The notes under the pieces were generated by a model. That model was not told where the DNA came from. It worked only from the letters and a program-made list of their open reading frames with translations, and ran no database searches. 64,000 bases of DNA from Luteibacter aegosomatis (lineage in GTDB: Bacteria > Pseudomonadota > Gammaproteobacteria > Xanthomonadales > Rhodanobacteraceae), in the NCBI RefSeq assembly GCF_023078455.1, contig NZ_CP095740.1:980001-1044000 (forward strand), written 5' to 3'. The stretch's first letter is position 1. The number at the start of each line of letters is the position of its first letter. Positions 18,773-27,807 of the stretch are shown one piece after another. A program made the translations under genes and the position numbers.

Positions 18773-20212
18773 CTAACCGTCGGCCCGGCCGAGCGGGGCC
18801 GCCACGTCCTCGAGCGAGCGCCGCTCGGCGGCGATGCCCAGCCAGCCGGCGGCCGTCGCGCCGACCACCATCAGCCCGGCACCGAGGGCGTAGCCCCAGC
18901 CGATGGACGCGCGCTGGCCGGTGCCGATCAGTTCGCCGAACAGCCAGGGGCCCACGACACCGCCCAGCGCCGTGCCGAAAGCGTAGAACAGGGCGATCGC
19001 CAGGGCGCGCAGTTCCAGGGGGAAGCTTTCGCTCACCGTGAGGTACGCCGCGCTGGCCGCGGCGGACGCGAAGAAGAACACCACGCTCCAGGCCACCGTC
19101 TGCATGCGGGCGTCGAGCCGGCCGTGCACGAACAGCCAGGCGGTGGCGAAGAGCAGCAGGCCGGAAAGCGCGTACGTGGCCACGATCATGGGCCGTCGCC
19201 CGAGCGTGTCGAACAGGCGACCGAGCAGCAGCGGTCCGAGGAAGTTGCCAGCGGCGAACGGCAGGAGGTACAGGCCGACGTCGGCATCGGCCACGCCGTA
19301 GAAGCGTCCCAGCACCAGCGCGTAGGTGAAGAAGATGGCGTTGTAGAAGAACGCCTGGGTGGCCATCAGCACCAGGCCCAGCACGGTGCGGCGGGGATAG
19401 TCGCGGAACAGCGTGCGCCCGACGTCGGCGAGGGTGAGGACGTGCGGCTTCAGGCGTAGCCGGGGCAGCGGCGTGTCGGGCGGCGCGGCGCCGAGGCGCC
19501 GCTCGATCTGCGTCGCCACCGCCTCGGCTTCCTCGATGCGCCCATGCAGCATGAGCCAGCGCGGGCTCTCCGGTACCCAGTGGCGCAGCACGAGGATGAC
19601 CAGGCCGAGCAGGGCGCCCAGGCCGAAGGTGAGCCGCCAGCCGATCTCGGGCGAGACGATGCCGGTGTCGAGCAGGCCCACGGCGCCCACCGCGCCCAGC
19701 GCGGCGCCGAGCCAGAAGCTGCCGTTGATGACCAGGTCGGTGTGCCCCCGGTAGCGCGCGGGTATCAACTCCTGGATGGCGGAATTGATCGCGGCGTACT
19801 CGCCGCCGATGCCCGCGCCGGTGAGCATGCGGAAGACGACGAACAGTCCGAAGTTCGGCGAAAACGCGGTAGCGGCCGTCGCCGCGAGGTAGAGGCCCAG
19901 GGTGAGGGTGAAGAGCTTCTTGCGGCCCAGCCGGTCGGTGAGCCAACCGAAGAACAGTGCGCCCCCCACCGCGCCCACCAGGTACAGGCTGCCTGCCAGT
20001 CCGACCTGTGCGTCGGTCAGGTGCAGCACCGGACTGGACTTGAGCGCGCCGGCGATGGCGCCGGTGATGGTCACCTCCAGGCCGTCGAGCAGCCAGGTGA
20101 TGCCCAGCGCCACGGCCACCAGCGTGTGGAAACGGCCCCAGCGCAGGCGGTCCAGCCGCGCGGGGACGTCGGTGTCCATGGTCGCGTCGCGGGGGCGTGG
20201 CGTGGCATCCAT
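18773..20212 (-). CDS. MFS transporter, sugar/aromatic-acid porter type
   Basis: 479 residues with 12 predicted membrane helices and MFS signatures: GWLTDRLGRKKLFTLTLGLY between helices 2 and 3, RMLTGAGIGGEYAAINS in helix 4 to 5, and VPESPRWLMLHGRIEEAEAV before the central loop. The second-half copy GRLFDTLGRRPMIVATYALS is also present. This arrangement fits the sugar porter / aromatic acid:H+ symporter branch; the substrate is unknown. The ATG at 20212 has AGGGTGG upstream; an internal ATG at 20179 is an alternative. It is followed on the same strand by no obvious partner, and cfa lies 35 bases upstream, also on the minus strand. Confidence 0.88.
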   Translation of the reverse strand: MDATPRPRDATMDTDVPARLDRLRWGRFHTLVAVALGITWLLDGLEVTITGAIAGALKSSPVLHLTDAQVGLAGSLYLVGAVGGALFFGWLTDRLGRKKLFTLTLGLYLAATAATAFSPNFGLFVVFRMLTGAGIGGEYAAINSAIQELIPARYRGHTDLVINGSFWLGAALGAVGAVGLLDTGIVSPEIGWRLTFGLGALLGLVILVLRHWVPESPRWLMLHGRIEEAEAVATQIERRLGAAPPDTPLPRLRLKPHVLTLADVGRTLFRDYPRRTVLGLVLMATQAFFYNAIFFTYALVLGRFYGVADADVGLYLLPFAAGNFLGPLLLGRLFDTLGRRPMIVATYALSGLLLFATAWLFVHGRLDARMQTVAWSVVFFFASAAASAAYLTVSESFPLELRALAIALFYAFGTALGGVVGPWLFGELIGTGQRASIGWGYALGAGLMVVGATAAGWLGIAAERRSLEDVAAPLGRADG

Positions 20213-20247
20213 GCCGCCACCCTAGGCAGCGGAACGTCGTCGTGCCG

Positions 20248-21369
20248 TCAGCGCGGCACGCGGTAGCCGCCCGGCACGCCCCGTGGCGAGAGGGTGATCT
20301 GCCAGAGCTGGTCGCGGCGGCTGCGGAAGACGCCGGCGGAGCAGGCCAGGTAGAAGTGCCACATGCGCCGGAAGCGTTCGTCGTATCGCTCGCGGAGCGT
20401 CGGCCAAGCGGCGTCGACGTTGGCGAGCCAGGCCATGAGGGTGCGGTCGTAGTCGGCGCCGAAGTTGTGCCAGTCCTCCACCACGAAGAGGTCTTCCAGT
20501 GCCGCGGCCACCTGGCTCATCGCCGGGATCATCGAGTTGGGGAAGATGTATTTCTCGATCCACGGGTCGGGGCGGCCGGGATGGCCGTTGCTGCCGATGC
20601 AATGGAGCAGGGCGAGGCCGTCGGCCCGCAGGCAGCGTCGCGCCACCTCGAACCAGGCGCGGTAGTTCTTGGGTCCCACGTGTTCGAACATGCCCACGGA
20701 AAGGATCGCGTCGAACGGTTCGTCGAGCTCGCGGTAGTCCTGCAGGCGGATCTCCACGGGCAGGTCCTTGCACAGCTCGCGCGCGTACTCGGCCTGCTCC
20801 TTCGAGATGGTGACGCCCACGCCGCTCACCCCATAGCGCTCGGCGGCGAATTTCAGCGCCTCGCCCCAGCCGCAACCGATGTCGAGCACGTGCTGGCCCG
20901 GCTGCAGGCGCAGCTTGCGGCAGATGAGGTCGAGCTTGGCTTCCTGCGCGGCGTCGAGGTCGTTCGCCTGCGCCCAGTAGCCGCAGGAGTAGACCAGGCG
21001 CTTGCCGAGCATGGCTTCGAAGAGGTCGTTGCCCAGGTCGTAATGCTGCCGGCCCACCTCCCAGGCGTGTTCGCCGCGCTGCATGTTGAGGAACTTGGCG
21101 CGCAGGTGCATGAGCAGGGTGTCGAGCGTGCGCAGCGATTCGTCGATGTGCGAGGACAGCACGCGGGCAAAGAAACCGGGCAGGTCGGCGGCATCCCACC
21201 AGCCGTCCATGTAGGCCTCGCCCAGCCCCAGCGAGCCGTGCGCGAACACGCGCGTGTACGTTCGTTCGTCGTGCACCGCGATGTCGGTGGGTCGTCTCCC
21301 GCCGATGGTGACGCCGGCCTGTTCGAGCAGGACCTGCGCGCGGGCCTTCAGTGACGCGGCGTTGCCCAT
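20248..21369 (-). CDS. cfa: Cyclopropane-fatty-acyl-phospholipid synthase
   Basis: Transfers a methylene from S-adenosylmethionine to cis double bonds of membrane phospholipid acyl chains, a stationary-phase and acid-stress modification. 373 residues. Motifs: QHYDLGNDLFEAMLGKRLVY and SCGYW at about residues 108-130, the SAM loop VLDIGCGWGEALKFAAERYG, VGVTISKEQAEYA, and SVGMFEHVGPKNY. Start at 21369 chosen because GGGGGAG lies upstream and the preceding in-frame sequence is the Arg/Pro-rich antisense of the crcB gene. crcB lies immediately upstream on the same strand (20 bases). Confidence 0.95.
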   Translation of the reverse strand: MGNAASLKARAQVLLEQAGVTIGGRRPTDIAVHDERTYTRVFAHGSLGLGEAYMDGWWDAADLPGFFARVLSSHIDESLRTLDTLLMHLRAKFLNMQRGEHAWEVGRQHYDLGNDLFEAMLGKRLVYSCGYWAQANDLDAAQEAKLDLICRKLRLQPGQHVLDIGCGWGEALKFAAERYGVSGVGVTISKEQAEYARELCKDLPVEIRLQDYRELDEPFDAILSVGMFEHVGPKNYRAWFEVARRCLRADGLALLHCIGSNGHPGRPDPWIEKYIFPNSMIPAMSQVAAALEDLFVVEDWHNFGADYDRTLMAWLANVDAAWPTLRERYDERFRRMWHFYLACSAGVFRSRRDQLWQITLSPRGVPGGYRVPR

Positions 21370-21389
21370 GCGGGTGACTCCCCCTGTCG

Positions 21390-21788
21390 TCAGTGGAACT
21401 GCTTCAGTATCCCTCGGGTGATGACGAGGCCGCCGATGGTCATCAGCAACGACCCCAGCAGGTTCACGCCCACGTGCACCACGAACCATCCGTACTGCTG
21501 TCGAAGCAGCAGGCCGGACGCTTCGGCCGAAAACGTCGAGAAAGTGGTCAGGCCGCCGAGGAAACCGGTGGCGACGAGCAGGCGGACCTCCACCGGCAAC
21601 GACTGGAAATGGTCGAAGACGGCCAGGGCGATGCCCATGAGCAAGGCGCCGACCAGGTTGGCGGCCAGCGTGCCGAAGGGCACGGAAGGGAAGATCGGAT
21701 TGAGCGCGAGGGCCAGCCACCAGCGTAGCCAGCACCCGCACATGCCGCCGACGCCGACGGCGAGGAAACCGGTATAGCCCACGATCAT
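21390..21788 (-). CDS. crcB: Fluoride exporter CrcB/Fluc
   Basis: 132 residues, four hydrophobic helices. Fluc-family residues visible are GGMCGCWLRWWLA (the GxxxRY-like helix 1 region), FGTLAANLVGALLMGIAL (helix 2 with the conserved asparagine) and GFLGGLTTFSTFSAEA (the TTFSTF phenylalanine box). Forms dual-topology dimers that export fluoride. The start at 21788 gives the normal family length; a longer frame extends to 21842 across the upstream gene's promoter region. No fluoride riboswitch was recognised upstream. Confidence 0.93.
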   Translation of the reverse strand: MIVGYTGFLAVGVGGMCGCWLRWWLALALNPIFPSVPFGTLAANLVGALLMGIALAVFDHFQSLPVEVRLLVATGFLGGLTTFSTFSAEASGLLLRQQYGWFVVHVGVNLLGSLLMTIGGLVITRGILKQFH

Positions 21789-21856
21789 CCTTCGAACGGA
21801 ACCGATGCGGGGATTATGTGCCTTCCGGTGCCATGGGGCCAAGGATGGCGGGCCGG

Positions 21857-21862
21857 TATAAT
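21857..21862 (+). promoter_or_regulatory. Perfect -10 box TATAAT upstream of the Bcr/CflA gene
   Basis: TATAAT at 21857-21862, 34 bases before the ATG at 21896. No clear -35 box is visible at 16-18 bases upstream. Confidence 0.45.
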
Positions 21863-21895
21863 GGCTACACTCCCCCGGGCCGGAACCTCCGACGC

Positions 21896-23164
21896 ATGAC
21901 CACCGCGATCCGTCACACGCGGCGCTACCTGCCGTTCCTGCTCGCGGCCCTGACCATGATCGGGCCGTTCTCGATCGACGCCATCTTCCCCGGGTTTCCC
22001 GACATCGGCCGCACGTTCGGGGTGGGCGAGGTGGCGCTCCAGCAGTTGTTGAGCGTCTACCTGCTGTCGTACGCGGTGATGAGCCTGTTCCACGGCGCCA
22101 TCTCCGACGCTTACGGCCGCAAGCCGGTGATCGTGGTGGCGATGGCGGTGTACACGGTCGCCACCGTCGGCGCGGCGTTGGCCACCGGTTTCGGCACGCT
22201 GATGGCCTGTCGCGTGTTGCAGGGCGTCAGCGGCGGCGCGGGCATCGTGGTGGGCCGTGCGGTGGTGCGCGACACCATGCAGGGCGAAGAAGCCCAGCGC
22301 ATGATGTCCAAGGTGATGATGATCTTCGGCATCGCGCCGGCCATCGCGCCGATCGTGGGCGCGTGGTTGTTGGGCATCGACGGATGGCGGGGCATCTTCT
22401 GGGCGCTGTCCGGCTTCACGGTGCTGCTCACGCTGGCGACGTGGCGCTTCCTCGAGGAATCGCATCCCCTGGGCAAGCGCACGATCTTCCGTCCGCGACC
22501 GCTCCTGCGCAGCTACTTCGGCATCCTTCGCGACCTGCCGTTCTGGCCGCTGGCGATCGCCGCCTCGATCAACTTCTCCGGCCTGTTCCTTTACGTCGCC
22601 TCGGCGCCGCATCTCATCCGCGACCTGCTTCACCTGGGCGCCGACGGATTCCCCTGGCTGTTCGTGCCGGTGGTGTCGGGCATGGTGTTCGGCGCCTTCG
22701 TCTCCGGCCGCGTGGCGGGGCGGGTGAGCGCGATCCGCACGGTCGGCTGGGGCTACGTGGCGATGCTGTCGTCGTGCGCCATCAGCATCGTGCTGGCCGT
22801 GCTGCTGCCCGAGCCGCGCGTGCCCTGGTCCACGTTGCCGCTGGCGCTCTACGGCTGCGGCGTGCAGCTGGCCTTCCCCACCATCACCATCCTGCTGCTC
22901 GATCGTTTTCCCGACCAGCGCGGGGCGGTGTCGTCGGTGCAGACCTTCGGCAGCCTGATCGTCACGGCGTTCGTCGCGGGCGTGCTGTCGCCGATGCTGT
23001 CGGCGAACATGCTGTGGCTGGCGCTGGGATCGCTGGCGATCTGCCTGACGGGTCTGTCGGGGTGGGTCTGGTACGTGGCGATGGATCGCCGGCGCGTGGC
23101 GCGTGCGTCGGCGGCCGCGGCGGTCGAGGTGGCGAAGGAGGTCGAGATGGACGAGCCGATGTAG
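21896..23164 (+). CDS. Bcr/CflA family drug-resistance MFS efflux transporter
   Basis: 422 residues, 12 membrane helices. Family features: PFSIDAIFPGFPDIGRTFGV at the end of helix 1, QQLLSVYLLSYAVMSLFHG, AISDAYGRKPVIVVAMAVYT (loop 2-3 signature) and RVLQGVSGGAGIVVGRAVVR in helix 4-5. Relatives export chloramphenicol-type drugs, bicyclomycin, or sulfonamides by proton antiport; the actual substrate here is unknown. ATG at 21896 chosen for family length; the gene is transcribed divergently from crcB. A REP-type repeat pair follows the stop. Confidence 0.9.
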   Translation: MTTAIRHTRRYLPFLLAALTMIGPFSIDAIFPGFPDIGRTFGVGEVALQQLLSVYLLSYAVMSLFHGAISDAYGRKPVIVVAMAVYTVATVGAALATGFGTLMACRVLQGVSGGAGIVVGRAVVRDTMQGEEAQRMMSKVMMIFGIAPAIAPIVGAWLLGIDGWRGIFWALSGFTVLLTLATWRFLEESHPLGKRTIFRPRPLLRSYFGILRDLPFWPLAIAASINFSGLFLYVASAPHLIRDLLHLGADGFPWLFVPVVSGMVFGAFVSGRVAGRVSAIRTVGWGYVAMLSSCAISIVLAVLLPEPRVPWSTLPLALYGCGVQLAFPTITILLLDRFPDQRGAVSSVQTFGSLIVTAFVAGVLSPMLSANMLWLALGSLAICLTGLSGWVWYVAMDRRRVARASAAAAVEVAKEVEMDEPM

Positions 23165-23185
23165 GTCCGTCGTCATCCCCGGCGA

Positions 23186-23289
23186 AAGGCACTGGGCTCC
23201 TGCCTTCGCAGGAACGACGGACCACGCGATTCGTCGTCGTTTGCAAACGAGCTCACGTCGTTCCTGCGAAGGCAGGAACCCAGCGTCTT
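23186..23289. repeat. REP-like 34-nt unit, inverted pair between convergent genes
   Basis: Left unit 23186-23219 (AAGGCACTGGGCTCCTGCCT then TCGCAGGAACGACG), right unit 23256-23289 in the opposite orientation (CGTCGTTCCTGCGAAGGCAG then GAACCCAGCGTCTT), 36 bases apart. The right unit's inner palindrome is TTCCTGC/GCAGGAA, a compensated variant of CTCCTGC/GCAGGAG. The pair sits between the ends of the Bcr/CflA gene and ybdD. Confidence 0.88.
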
Positions 23290-23302
23290 CATTCCGAAGC
23301 GA

Positions 23303-23488
23303 TCAACAGCAACGCCCCCCGGTCCCCCGATACCGCGCCTCCTGCCTCTCCCGGAAGAACTCCGAATACGTCGGCACGCGCCGCTCCGGATGATGCTCGC
23401 GCAGGTGCTTCACGTATACGTCGTAATCCGGCACGCCGCAGCAGAGGCGGGCGGTCTGCACCGCCCATTTCCAGATGCGATGGCTCAT
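23303..23488 (-). CDS. ybdD: YbdD/YjiX family protein (DUF466), CstA partner
   Basis: 61 residues: MSHRIWKWAVQTARLCCGVP, DYDVYVKHLREHHPERRVPT and YSEFFRERQEARYRGTGGRC, the YbdD family almost from end to end. In enterobacteria this small protein is co-encoded with CstA or BtsT and needed for pyruvate or peptide uptake. ATG at 23488 lies 10 bases after the cstA stop on the same strand, the conserved arrangement. Ends in paired cysteines. Confidence 0.92.
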   Translation of the reverse strand: MSHRIWKWAVQTARLCCGVPDYDVYVKHLREHHPERRVPTYSEFFRERQEARYRGTGGRCC

Positions 23489-23498
23489 GGCGAACACC

Positions 23499-25574
23499 TC
23501 ACTGCGCCACGCTGGACAGCGCGACATAGGGCTCTTCCTGGGCGGTGGGACGATTCGCGCGCCAGGCCTGGGCGATGACGCGCAGGGAGAAGAACAGCAT
23601 GGTCAGCACCAGCAGCATGAAGATGCCGGTGAGGATCATGTCCACGCGGTTGTTGTTGATGATGCGCTGCATGTCCTCGGCGGTTTTCGCCGGGGCCAGC
23701 AATTTGCCGGCGGCCAGCGCATCGGAGTACTTGTTCACCACCGCGGTGAAGCTGACCTTGGCGTCGAACAGCTTCTGCCAGCCCGCGGTGAGCGTGCAGA
23801 TCACCAGCCACGCCGCCGGCACGGCGGGCACCAGCACGTAGCGCTCGCGCTTGAGTTTCACGGTTACCACGGTCGCCAGCATCAGCGCGATGGCGGCGAG
23901 CATCTGGTTGGCGATGCCGAACAGCGGCCACAGCGTGTTGATGCCGCCCAGCGGATCGACCGCGCCCTGGTAGAGGAAATACCCCCACAGGCCCACGCAG
24001 ATCACCGTGGCCACCACGTTGCCGACCCACGATTCGGTCTTTTTCAGCGGTGCCCAGGCCATGCCGGCCAGTTCCTGGATCATGAAGCGGCCGACGCGCG
24101 TACCGGCGTCGACGGTGGTGAGGATGAACAGGGCTTCGAACAGGATGGCGTAGTGGTACCACAGCGCCATCATGCCCTCGCCGGGCAGGATGCCGTGCAG
24201 TAGCTGGGCCATGCCCACCGCCAGCGTGGGCGCGCCGCCCGCGCGACCGAGGATGGTGCTCTCGCCGATGTTGCGCGCGGTGTCGGTCAGTTCGCCCGGC
24301 GTGACCATGAAGCCCCAGTCGCTGATCGTGCGCGCGGCCTGTTCGGCCGTGGTGCCGACGATGGCGCCGGGGGAGTTCATGGCGAAGTACACGCCCGGGT
24401 GCAGCGAGGCGGCGGCGATCAGCGCCATGATGGCGACGAAGGCCTCCATCAGCATGCCGCCGTAGCCGACCATGGTGGCCTCGCGCTCGTTGGCGAGCAG
24501 CTTCGGCGTGGTACCCGAGGCGATGATCGAATGCCATCCGGAGACGGCGCCGCAGGCGATGGTGATGAACAGGAACGGGAACAGGTTGCCGGCGAACACC
24601 GGTCCGCTGCCGTCGACGAACTGCGTGAGCGCCGGCATCCGCAGCACGGGCGCGGCGAGGAAGATCGCCAGGGCGAGCAGCGCGATGGTGCCGATCTTCA
24701 GGAAGGTGGACAGGTAATCGCGCGGCGCGAGCAGCAGCCACACCGGCAGCACCGAGGCGAAGAAGCCGTAGCCGATCAGCAGCCAGGCCAGCGCTTTCGC
24801 GTCGAAATCGAAGAACGCGGCCAGCGCGGGCGTGTCGTTCACGGTCTTGCCGTACCAGATCGAGAACAGGAGCAGCACCAGGCCGATGATCGAGACCTCG
24901 AGGATGCGTCCGGGGCGCAGGTAGCGCAGGTACACGCCCATCAGCAGCGCGATGGGAATCGTCGCCGCCACGGTGAACGTACCCCAGGGGCTATGCGTGA
25001 GCGCCTTGACCACCACCAGCGCGAGCACGGCCAGCACGATCATCATCAGCACCAGCACGCCCACCATGGCGATCACCCCGGGCACTTCGCCCAGCTCTTC
25101 GCGGAGCATGTGGCCGAGCGAGCGGCCGTCACGGCGCAACGACAGGCCCAGGATCATGAAATCCTGCACCGCGCCGGCGAACACCACGCCCACCAGGATC
25201 CACAGGGTGCCGGGCAGGTAGCCCATCTGCGCGGCCAGCACGGGGCCGACCAGGGGGCCGGCGCCGGCGATGGCGGCGAAGTGGTGGCCGAAGACCACCC
25301 AGCGGTCGGTCGGCACGTAGTCCAGGCCGTCGTTGTGCAGCACCGAAGGCGTGGCACGGCTCGGATCCAGCACCAGCACGCGACGGGCGATGAAGCGGCC
25401 GTAGAAGCGGTAGCCGATCAGGAAAACGGCGATCGACGCCGTGACCAGCCAGATGGCGTTGATCGGTTCGCCACGGCGCAGGGCGATGACGCCGAGGCAC
25501 CAGGCGCCCACGATGGCGATGGCCACCCACAGGATCTTGCCTGCGGGACTGGGTTTGGGAATGGCGCTTTGCAT
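23499..25574 (-). CDS. cstA: Carbon-starvation protein CstA (pyruvate/peptide permease)
   Basis: 691 residues, about 16-18 membrane helices. The hallmark [20 protein letters not shown] (residues about 83-102) and [20 protein letters not shown] are present, as are [15 protein letters not shown] and [17 protein letters not shown] ends. CstA imports pyruvate and is linked to peptide use under carbon starvation. Start at 25574 selected because AGGGGAG lies nine bases upstream and the protein then begins with the usual cytoplasmic [15 protein letters not shown]. Forms an operon with ybdD. Confidence 0.94.
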   Translation of the reverse strand: MQSAIPKPSPAGKILWVAIAIVGAWCLGVIALRRGEPINAIWLVTASIAVFLIGYRFYGRFIARRVLVLDPSRATPSVLHNDGLDYVPTDRWVVFGHHFAAIAGAGPLVGPVLAAQMGYLPGTLWILVGVVFAGAVQDFMILGLSLRRDGRSLGHMLREELGEVPGVIAMVGVLVLMMIVLAVLALVVVKALTHSPWGTFTVAATIPIALLMGVYLRYLRPGRILEVSIIGLVLLLFSIWYGKTVNDTPALAAFFDFDAKALAWLLIGYGFFASVLPVWLLLAPRDYLSTFLKIGTIALLALAIFLAAPVLRMPALTQFVDGSGPVFAGNLFPFLFITIACGAVSGWHSIIASGTTPKLLANEREATMVGYGGMLMEAFVAIMALIAAASLHPGVYFAMNSPGAIVGTTAEQAARTISDWGFMVTPGELTDTARNIGESTILGRAGGAPTLAVGMAQLLHGILPGEGMMALWYHYAILFEALFILTTVDAGTRVGRFMIQELAGMAWAPLKKTESWVGNVVATVICVGLWGYFLYQGAVDPLGGINTLWPLFGIANQMLAAIALMLATVVTVKLKRERYVLVPAVPAAWLVICTLTAGWQKLFDAKVSFTAVVNKYSDALAAGKLLAPAKTAEDMQRIINNNRVDMILTGIFMLLVLTMLFFSLRVIAQAWRANRPTAQEEPYVALSSVAQ

Positions 25575-25739
25575 GTGTCGGAACTCCCCTCGCGGATGCG
25601 ACAAGGGTCGTCCTCCGTGGGGGCGGGGGTCAATGCGCGGCGAGGGCCCGGCGTATTAGCCATTGGTCGAATAGGAGGCTTGAGCCCGGGGCGTTCCGCC
25701 GCCATGCTGGCGGTCCGTTCCCCTTCCCCCGGGTGCCCG

Positions 25740-26276
25740 ATGATTCGCGAAATCCTCAAGATGGGCGACGAGCGCCTCCTGCGCATCGCGCCTCCCGTTC
25801 CCGACGGGATGATCGGTTCGAGCGAGCTCGATGCGCTCATCGCCGACATGTTCGACACCATGCACCACGTCGGCGGCGTCGGCCTGGCCGCGCCGCAGAT
25901 CGGGGTCGACCTGCAACTGGTGATCTTCGGCTTCGAGCACGCCGACCGTTATCCCGACGCGCCCCCCGTGCCGCGTACGATCCTGCTCAATCCGGTCATC
26001 ACGCCGTTGTCGCAGGACATGGAGGAAGGGTGGGAAGGGTGTCTCTCCGTGCCGGGGCTGCGCGGCGCGGTGAACCGTTACACGCTGATCCGGTACCAGG
26101 GCGTGGACCCGAACGGCCAGCCGATCGATCGCACGGCCGAAGGGTTCCACGCGCGCGTGGTGCAGCACGAATGCGACCACCTGATCGGGCGACTGTATCC
26201 GTCGCGTATCACCGACTTTACGAAATTCGGCTTTACCGAGGTGCTGTTTCCGGGGATGGATCTCGGCGACGACTGA
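25740..26276 (+). CDS. def: Peptide deformylase
   Basis: Removes the N-formyl group from nascent proteins. 178 residues with all three metal/catalytic motifs: [10 protein letters not shown] (residues about 45-54), EGCLSVPG near 100 and [11 protein letters not shown] near 141. It is not next to fmt, so it may be a second deformylase of the type often found alone in this order. ATG at 25740; no strong ribosome-binding site is visible (CCCGGGTGCCCG), so translation may be weak or use an upstream in-frame start. Confidence 0.93.
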   Translation: MIREILKMGDERLLRIAPPVPDGMIGSSELDALIADMFDTMHHVGGVGLAAPQIGVDLQLVIFGFEHADRYPDAPPVPRTILLNPVITPLSQDMEEGWEGCLSVPGLRGAVNRYTLIRYQGVDPNGQPIDRTAEGFHARVVQHECDHLIGRLYPSRITDFTKFGFTEVLFPGMDLGDD

Positions 26277-26294
26277 GCGGCGCGCTTCGCTTCA

Positions 26295-26370
26295 ATCGCG
26301 GACAGGGTCCGCTCCCACCCTTCGGTAGCTGTCTTCCTACCAGAGGGTGGGAGCGGACCCTGTCCGCGAT
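26295..26370. repeat. GCTCCCACCC-type inverted repeat between convergent genes
   Basis: Left arm ATCGCGGACAGGGTCCGCTC then CCACCCTTCGGTAG; right arm is its near-perfect inverse (CTACCAGAGGGTGGGAGCGG then ACCCTGTCCGCGAT). Loop of about 8 bases. Small palindrome in each arm: GCGGAC-AGG-GTCCGC. It lies 18 bases after def and 20 bases before the end of the convergent regulator gene, so it can serve both transcripts. Confidence 0.92.
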
Positions 26371-26390
26371 GGGGATCGACGAGGGTTTTC

Positions 26391-26774
26391 CTACTCGGCC
26401 TCGGCCAGCGCCTCGACAATGACCAGCAGCGCCTTGCGGCGCTCTTTCGGCAACCGGCTGACGAGCCCCACGAGTCGCAACTGCTCGCGCGAGTCGGCGC
26501 GATACAGGGCGGGGCTCTCACGGACCCCGGTGGCTCCGCTGGGGGAGCCGCGGCCGGTGGCCAGCCATTCGAAATTGACGCCGAACCGCGTCGCCATGTC
26601 GATCTGGCGCTCCAGTTCGGGAAGGCCCAGGTCACTGAGCCACTTTCGCGCGGTCTCGCGGCTGACGTCGAAAAGATCGGCCAGCTGGGTAATGCGGCCG
26701 CGGCCTTTCTTGACGCCCGCCATGTCCAGCGCGACATGCAGACGTTGGGAAAAACCTCGGTTGATAGGTGGCAT
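26391..26774 (-). CDS. Cro/CI-like helix-turn-helix transcriptional regulator
   Basis: 127 residues. The HTH is at about residues 25-50 (GRITQLADLFDVSRETARKW then LSDLGLPEL), similar to the N-terminal DNA-binding domain of phage-type repressors; the C-terminal about 50 residues (LRLVGLVSRLPKERRKALLV) look like a short helical dimerisation segment. No peptidase domain as in LexA or CI. The gene is isolated between def and pyrF and no other phage gene is nearby, so it is likely a stand-alone chromosomal regulator. The intergenic space upstream (26775-26882) is AT-richer. Confidence 0.8.
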   Translation of the reverse strand: MPPINRGFSQRLHVALDMAGVKKGRGRITQLADLFDVSRETARKWLSDLGLPELERQIDMATRFGVNFEWLATGRGSPSGATGVRESPALYRADSREQLRLVGLVSRLPKERRKALLVIVEALAEAE

Positions 26775-26882
26775 GACAACTCCGGTGGAACGCGTGGCGC
26801 CTCAAGAGGCCCGGTATTGTTGGATACCCCGGAGCGGCAGCGTAAGCCTTTTGCAGTTGCCAAATCGTGCAATTTGCGACTG

Positions 26883-27710
26883 CTATCGATTTAGCCGCTC
26901 TTCTCGGAACGAATTGACCAATTTTCTCATGTCATCGGCGGCGCGATGTGCTAGCTCCGCGTAGTCCGATTCGGCGCTAGCGTAAATGATGGCGCGCGAG
27001 GAAGAAATCATCAGACCGTGACCATCGGTAGTACATCCATGGGCCATGACGGCCTCCACGTCGCCACCCTGGGCACCGATGCCGGGCACCAGCAGGGGCA
27101 TGTCGCCGACCACCTCGCGCACGCGGCCGAGCTCCTCCGGCCAGGTGGCGCCCGTGACCAGCGCGCAGTTGCCGTTTTCGTTCCATTCGCGCGCGATGGT
27201 TTCGGCCACCCGCAGGTAGAGCGGGCGTCCGCCGCAGTCGAGCGCCTGGAAATCGGCGCCGCCCGGATTGGACGTGCGGCAGAGCAGGATCACGCCCTTG
27301 TCGGCGCGATTGAGGAACGGCTCAATGGAGTCGCGACCCAGGTAGGGGTTCAGCGTGACCGCGTCGGCGCCGTAACGGTCGAAGGCCTCGGCGGCGTAGT
27401 GTTTCGCCGTGGAGCCGATGTCGCCGCGCTTGGCGTCGAGAATGACCGGGATGCCGGGATGGTTGTCGTGGATGTGGGCGATCAGCCGTTCGAGTGCGCC
27501 CTCGGCGCGTTGCGCGGCGAAGTGGGCGATCTGCGGCTTGAAGGCGCAGACGAGCCCGGCGGTGGCGTCGACGATGTCGCGACAGAAGGTGTAGATGCCT
27601 TCCTCGCCGGAGAGGCCGGCGGGCAGGCGGCCGGGCTCGGGATCGAGTCCGACGCAGAGGAGGGAATCGTTGCGACGCCAGGCGTCCTTCAGGGCGGTCA
27701 TGAAGTTCAT
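26883..27710 (-). CDS. pyrF: Orotidine 5'-phosphate decarboxylase (type 2)
   Basis: Converts OMP to UMP in pyrimidine synthesis. 275 residues, the length of the subfamily-2 enzyme. LCVGLDPEPGRLP near residue 18, the catalytic VILDAKRGDIGSTAKHYA near 91 (Lys-x-x-Asp dyad), TLNPYLGRDSIEPF and LVPGIGAQGGDVEAVMAHG, then ISSSRAIIYAS. Start at 27710 gives MNFMTALKDAWRRNDSLLCV; GAGG lies upstream. It is downstream of ettA on the same strand with a 97-base gap that contains a hairpin. Confidence 0.95.
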   Translation of the reverse strand: MNFMTALKDAWRRNDSLLCVGLDPEPGRLPAGLSGEEGIYTFCRDIVDATAGLVCAFKPQIAHFAAQRAEGALERLIAHIHDNHPGIPVILDAKRGDIGSTAKHYAAEAFDRYGADAVTLNPYLGRDSIEPFLNRADKGVILLCRTSNPGGADFQALDCGGRPLYLRVAETIAREWNENGNCALVTGATWPEELGRVREVVGDMPLLVPGIGAQGGDVEAVMAHGCTTDGHGLMISSSRAIIYASAESDYAELAHRAADDMRKLVNSFREERLNR

Positions 27711-27736
27711 GTGTGGCCTCGCTGGGTGTTCGTGGT

Positions 27737-27766
27737 GAAGCGGCGCCCTTCGAGGTGCGCCGCTTC
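27737..27766 (-). repeat. Perfect 10-bp hairpin between ettA and pyrF
   Basis: GAAGCGGCGC and GCGCCGCTTC flank a 10-base loop. On the minus strand it follows the ettA stop by about 40 bases. No T-run follows on either strand, so it is not a standard intrinsic terminator; it may be a transcript-stabilising or Rho-associated structure. Confidence 0.5.
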
Positions 27767-27807
27767 CTTGCTTCGTCGGCTCTTCGCCGCTGAAGCGGCT
27801 CCTGCGG

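Noticed and set aside
26391..26774. Possible prophage remnant, because of the CI-like HTH gene
   Set aside because: No integrase, structural or lysis genes and no attachment-site repeat nearby; flanked by housekeeping genes.
27737..27766. Intrinsic terminator of ettA
   Set aside because: The stem is perfect, but no T-run follows on the minus strand, so I list it only as a hairpin.
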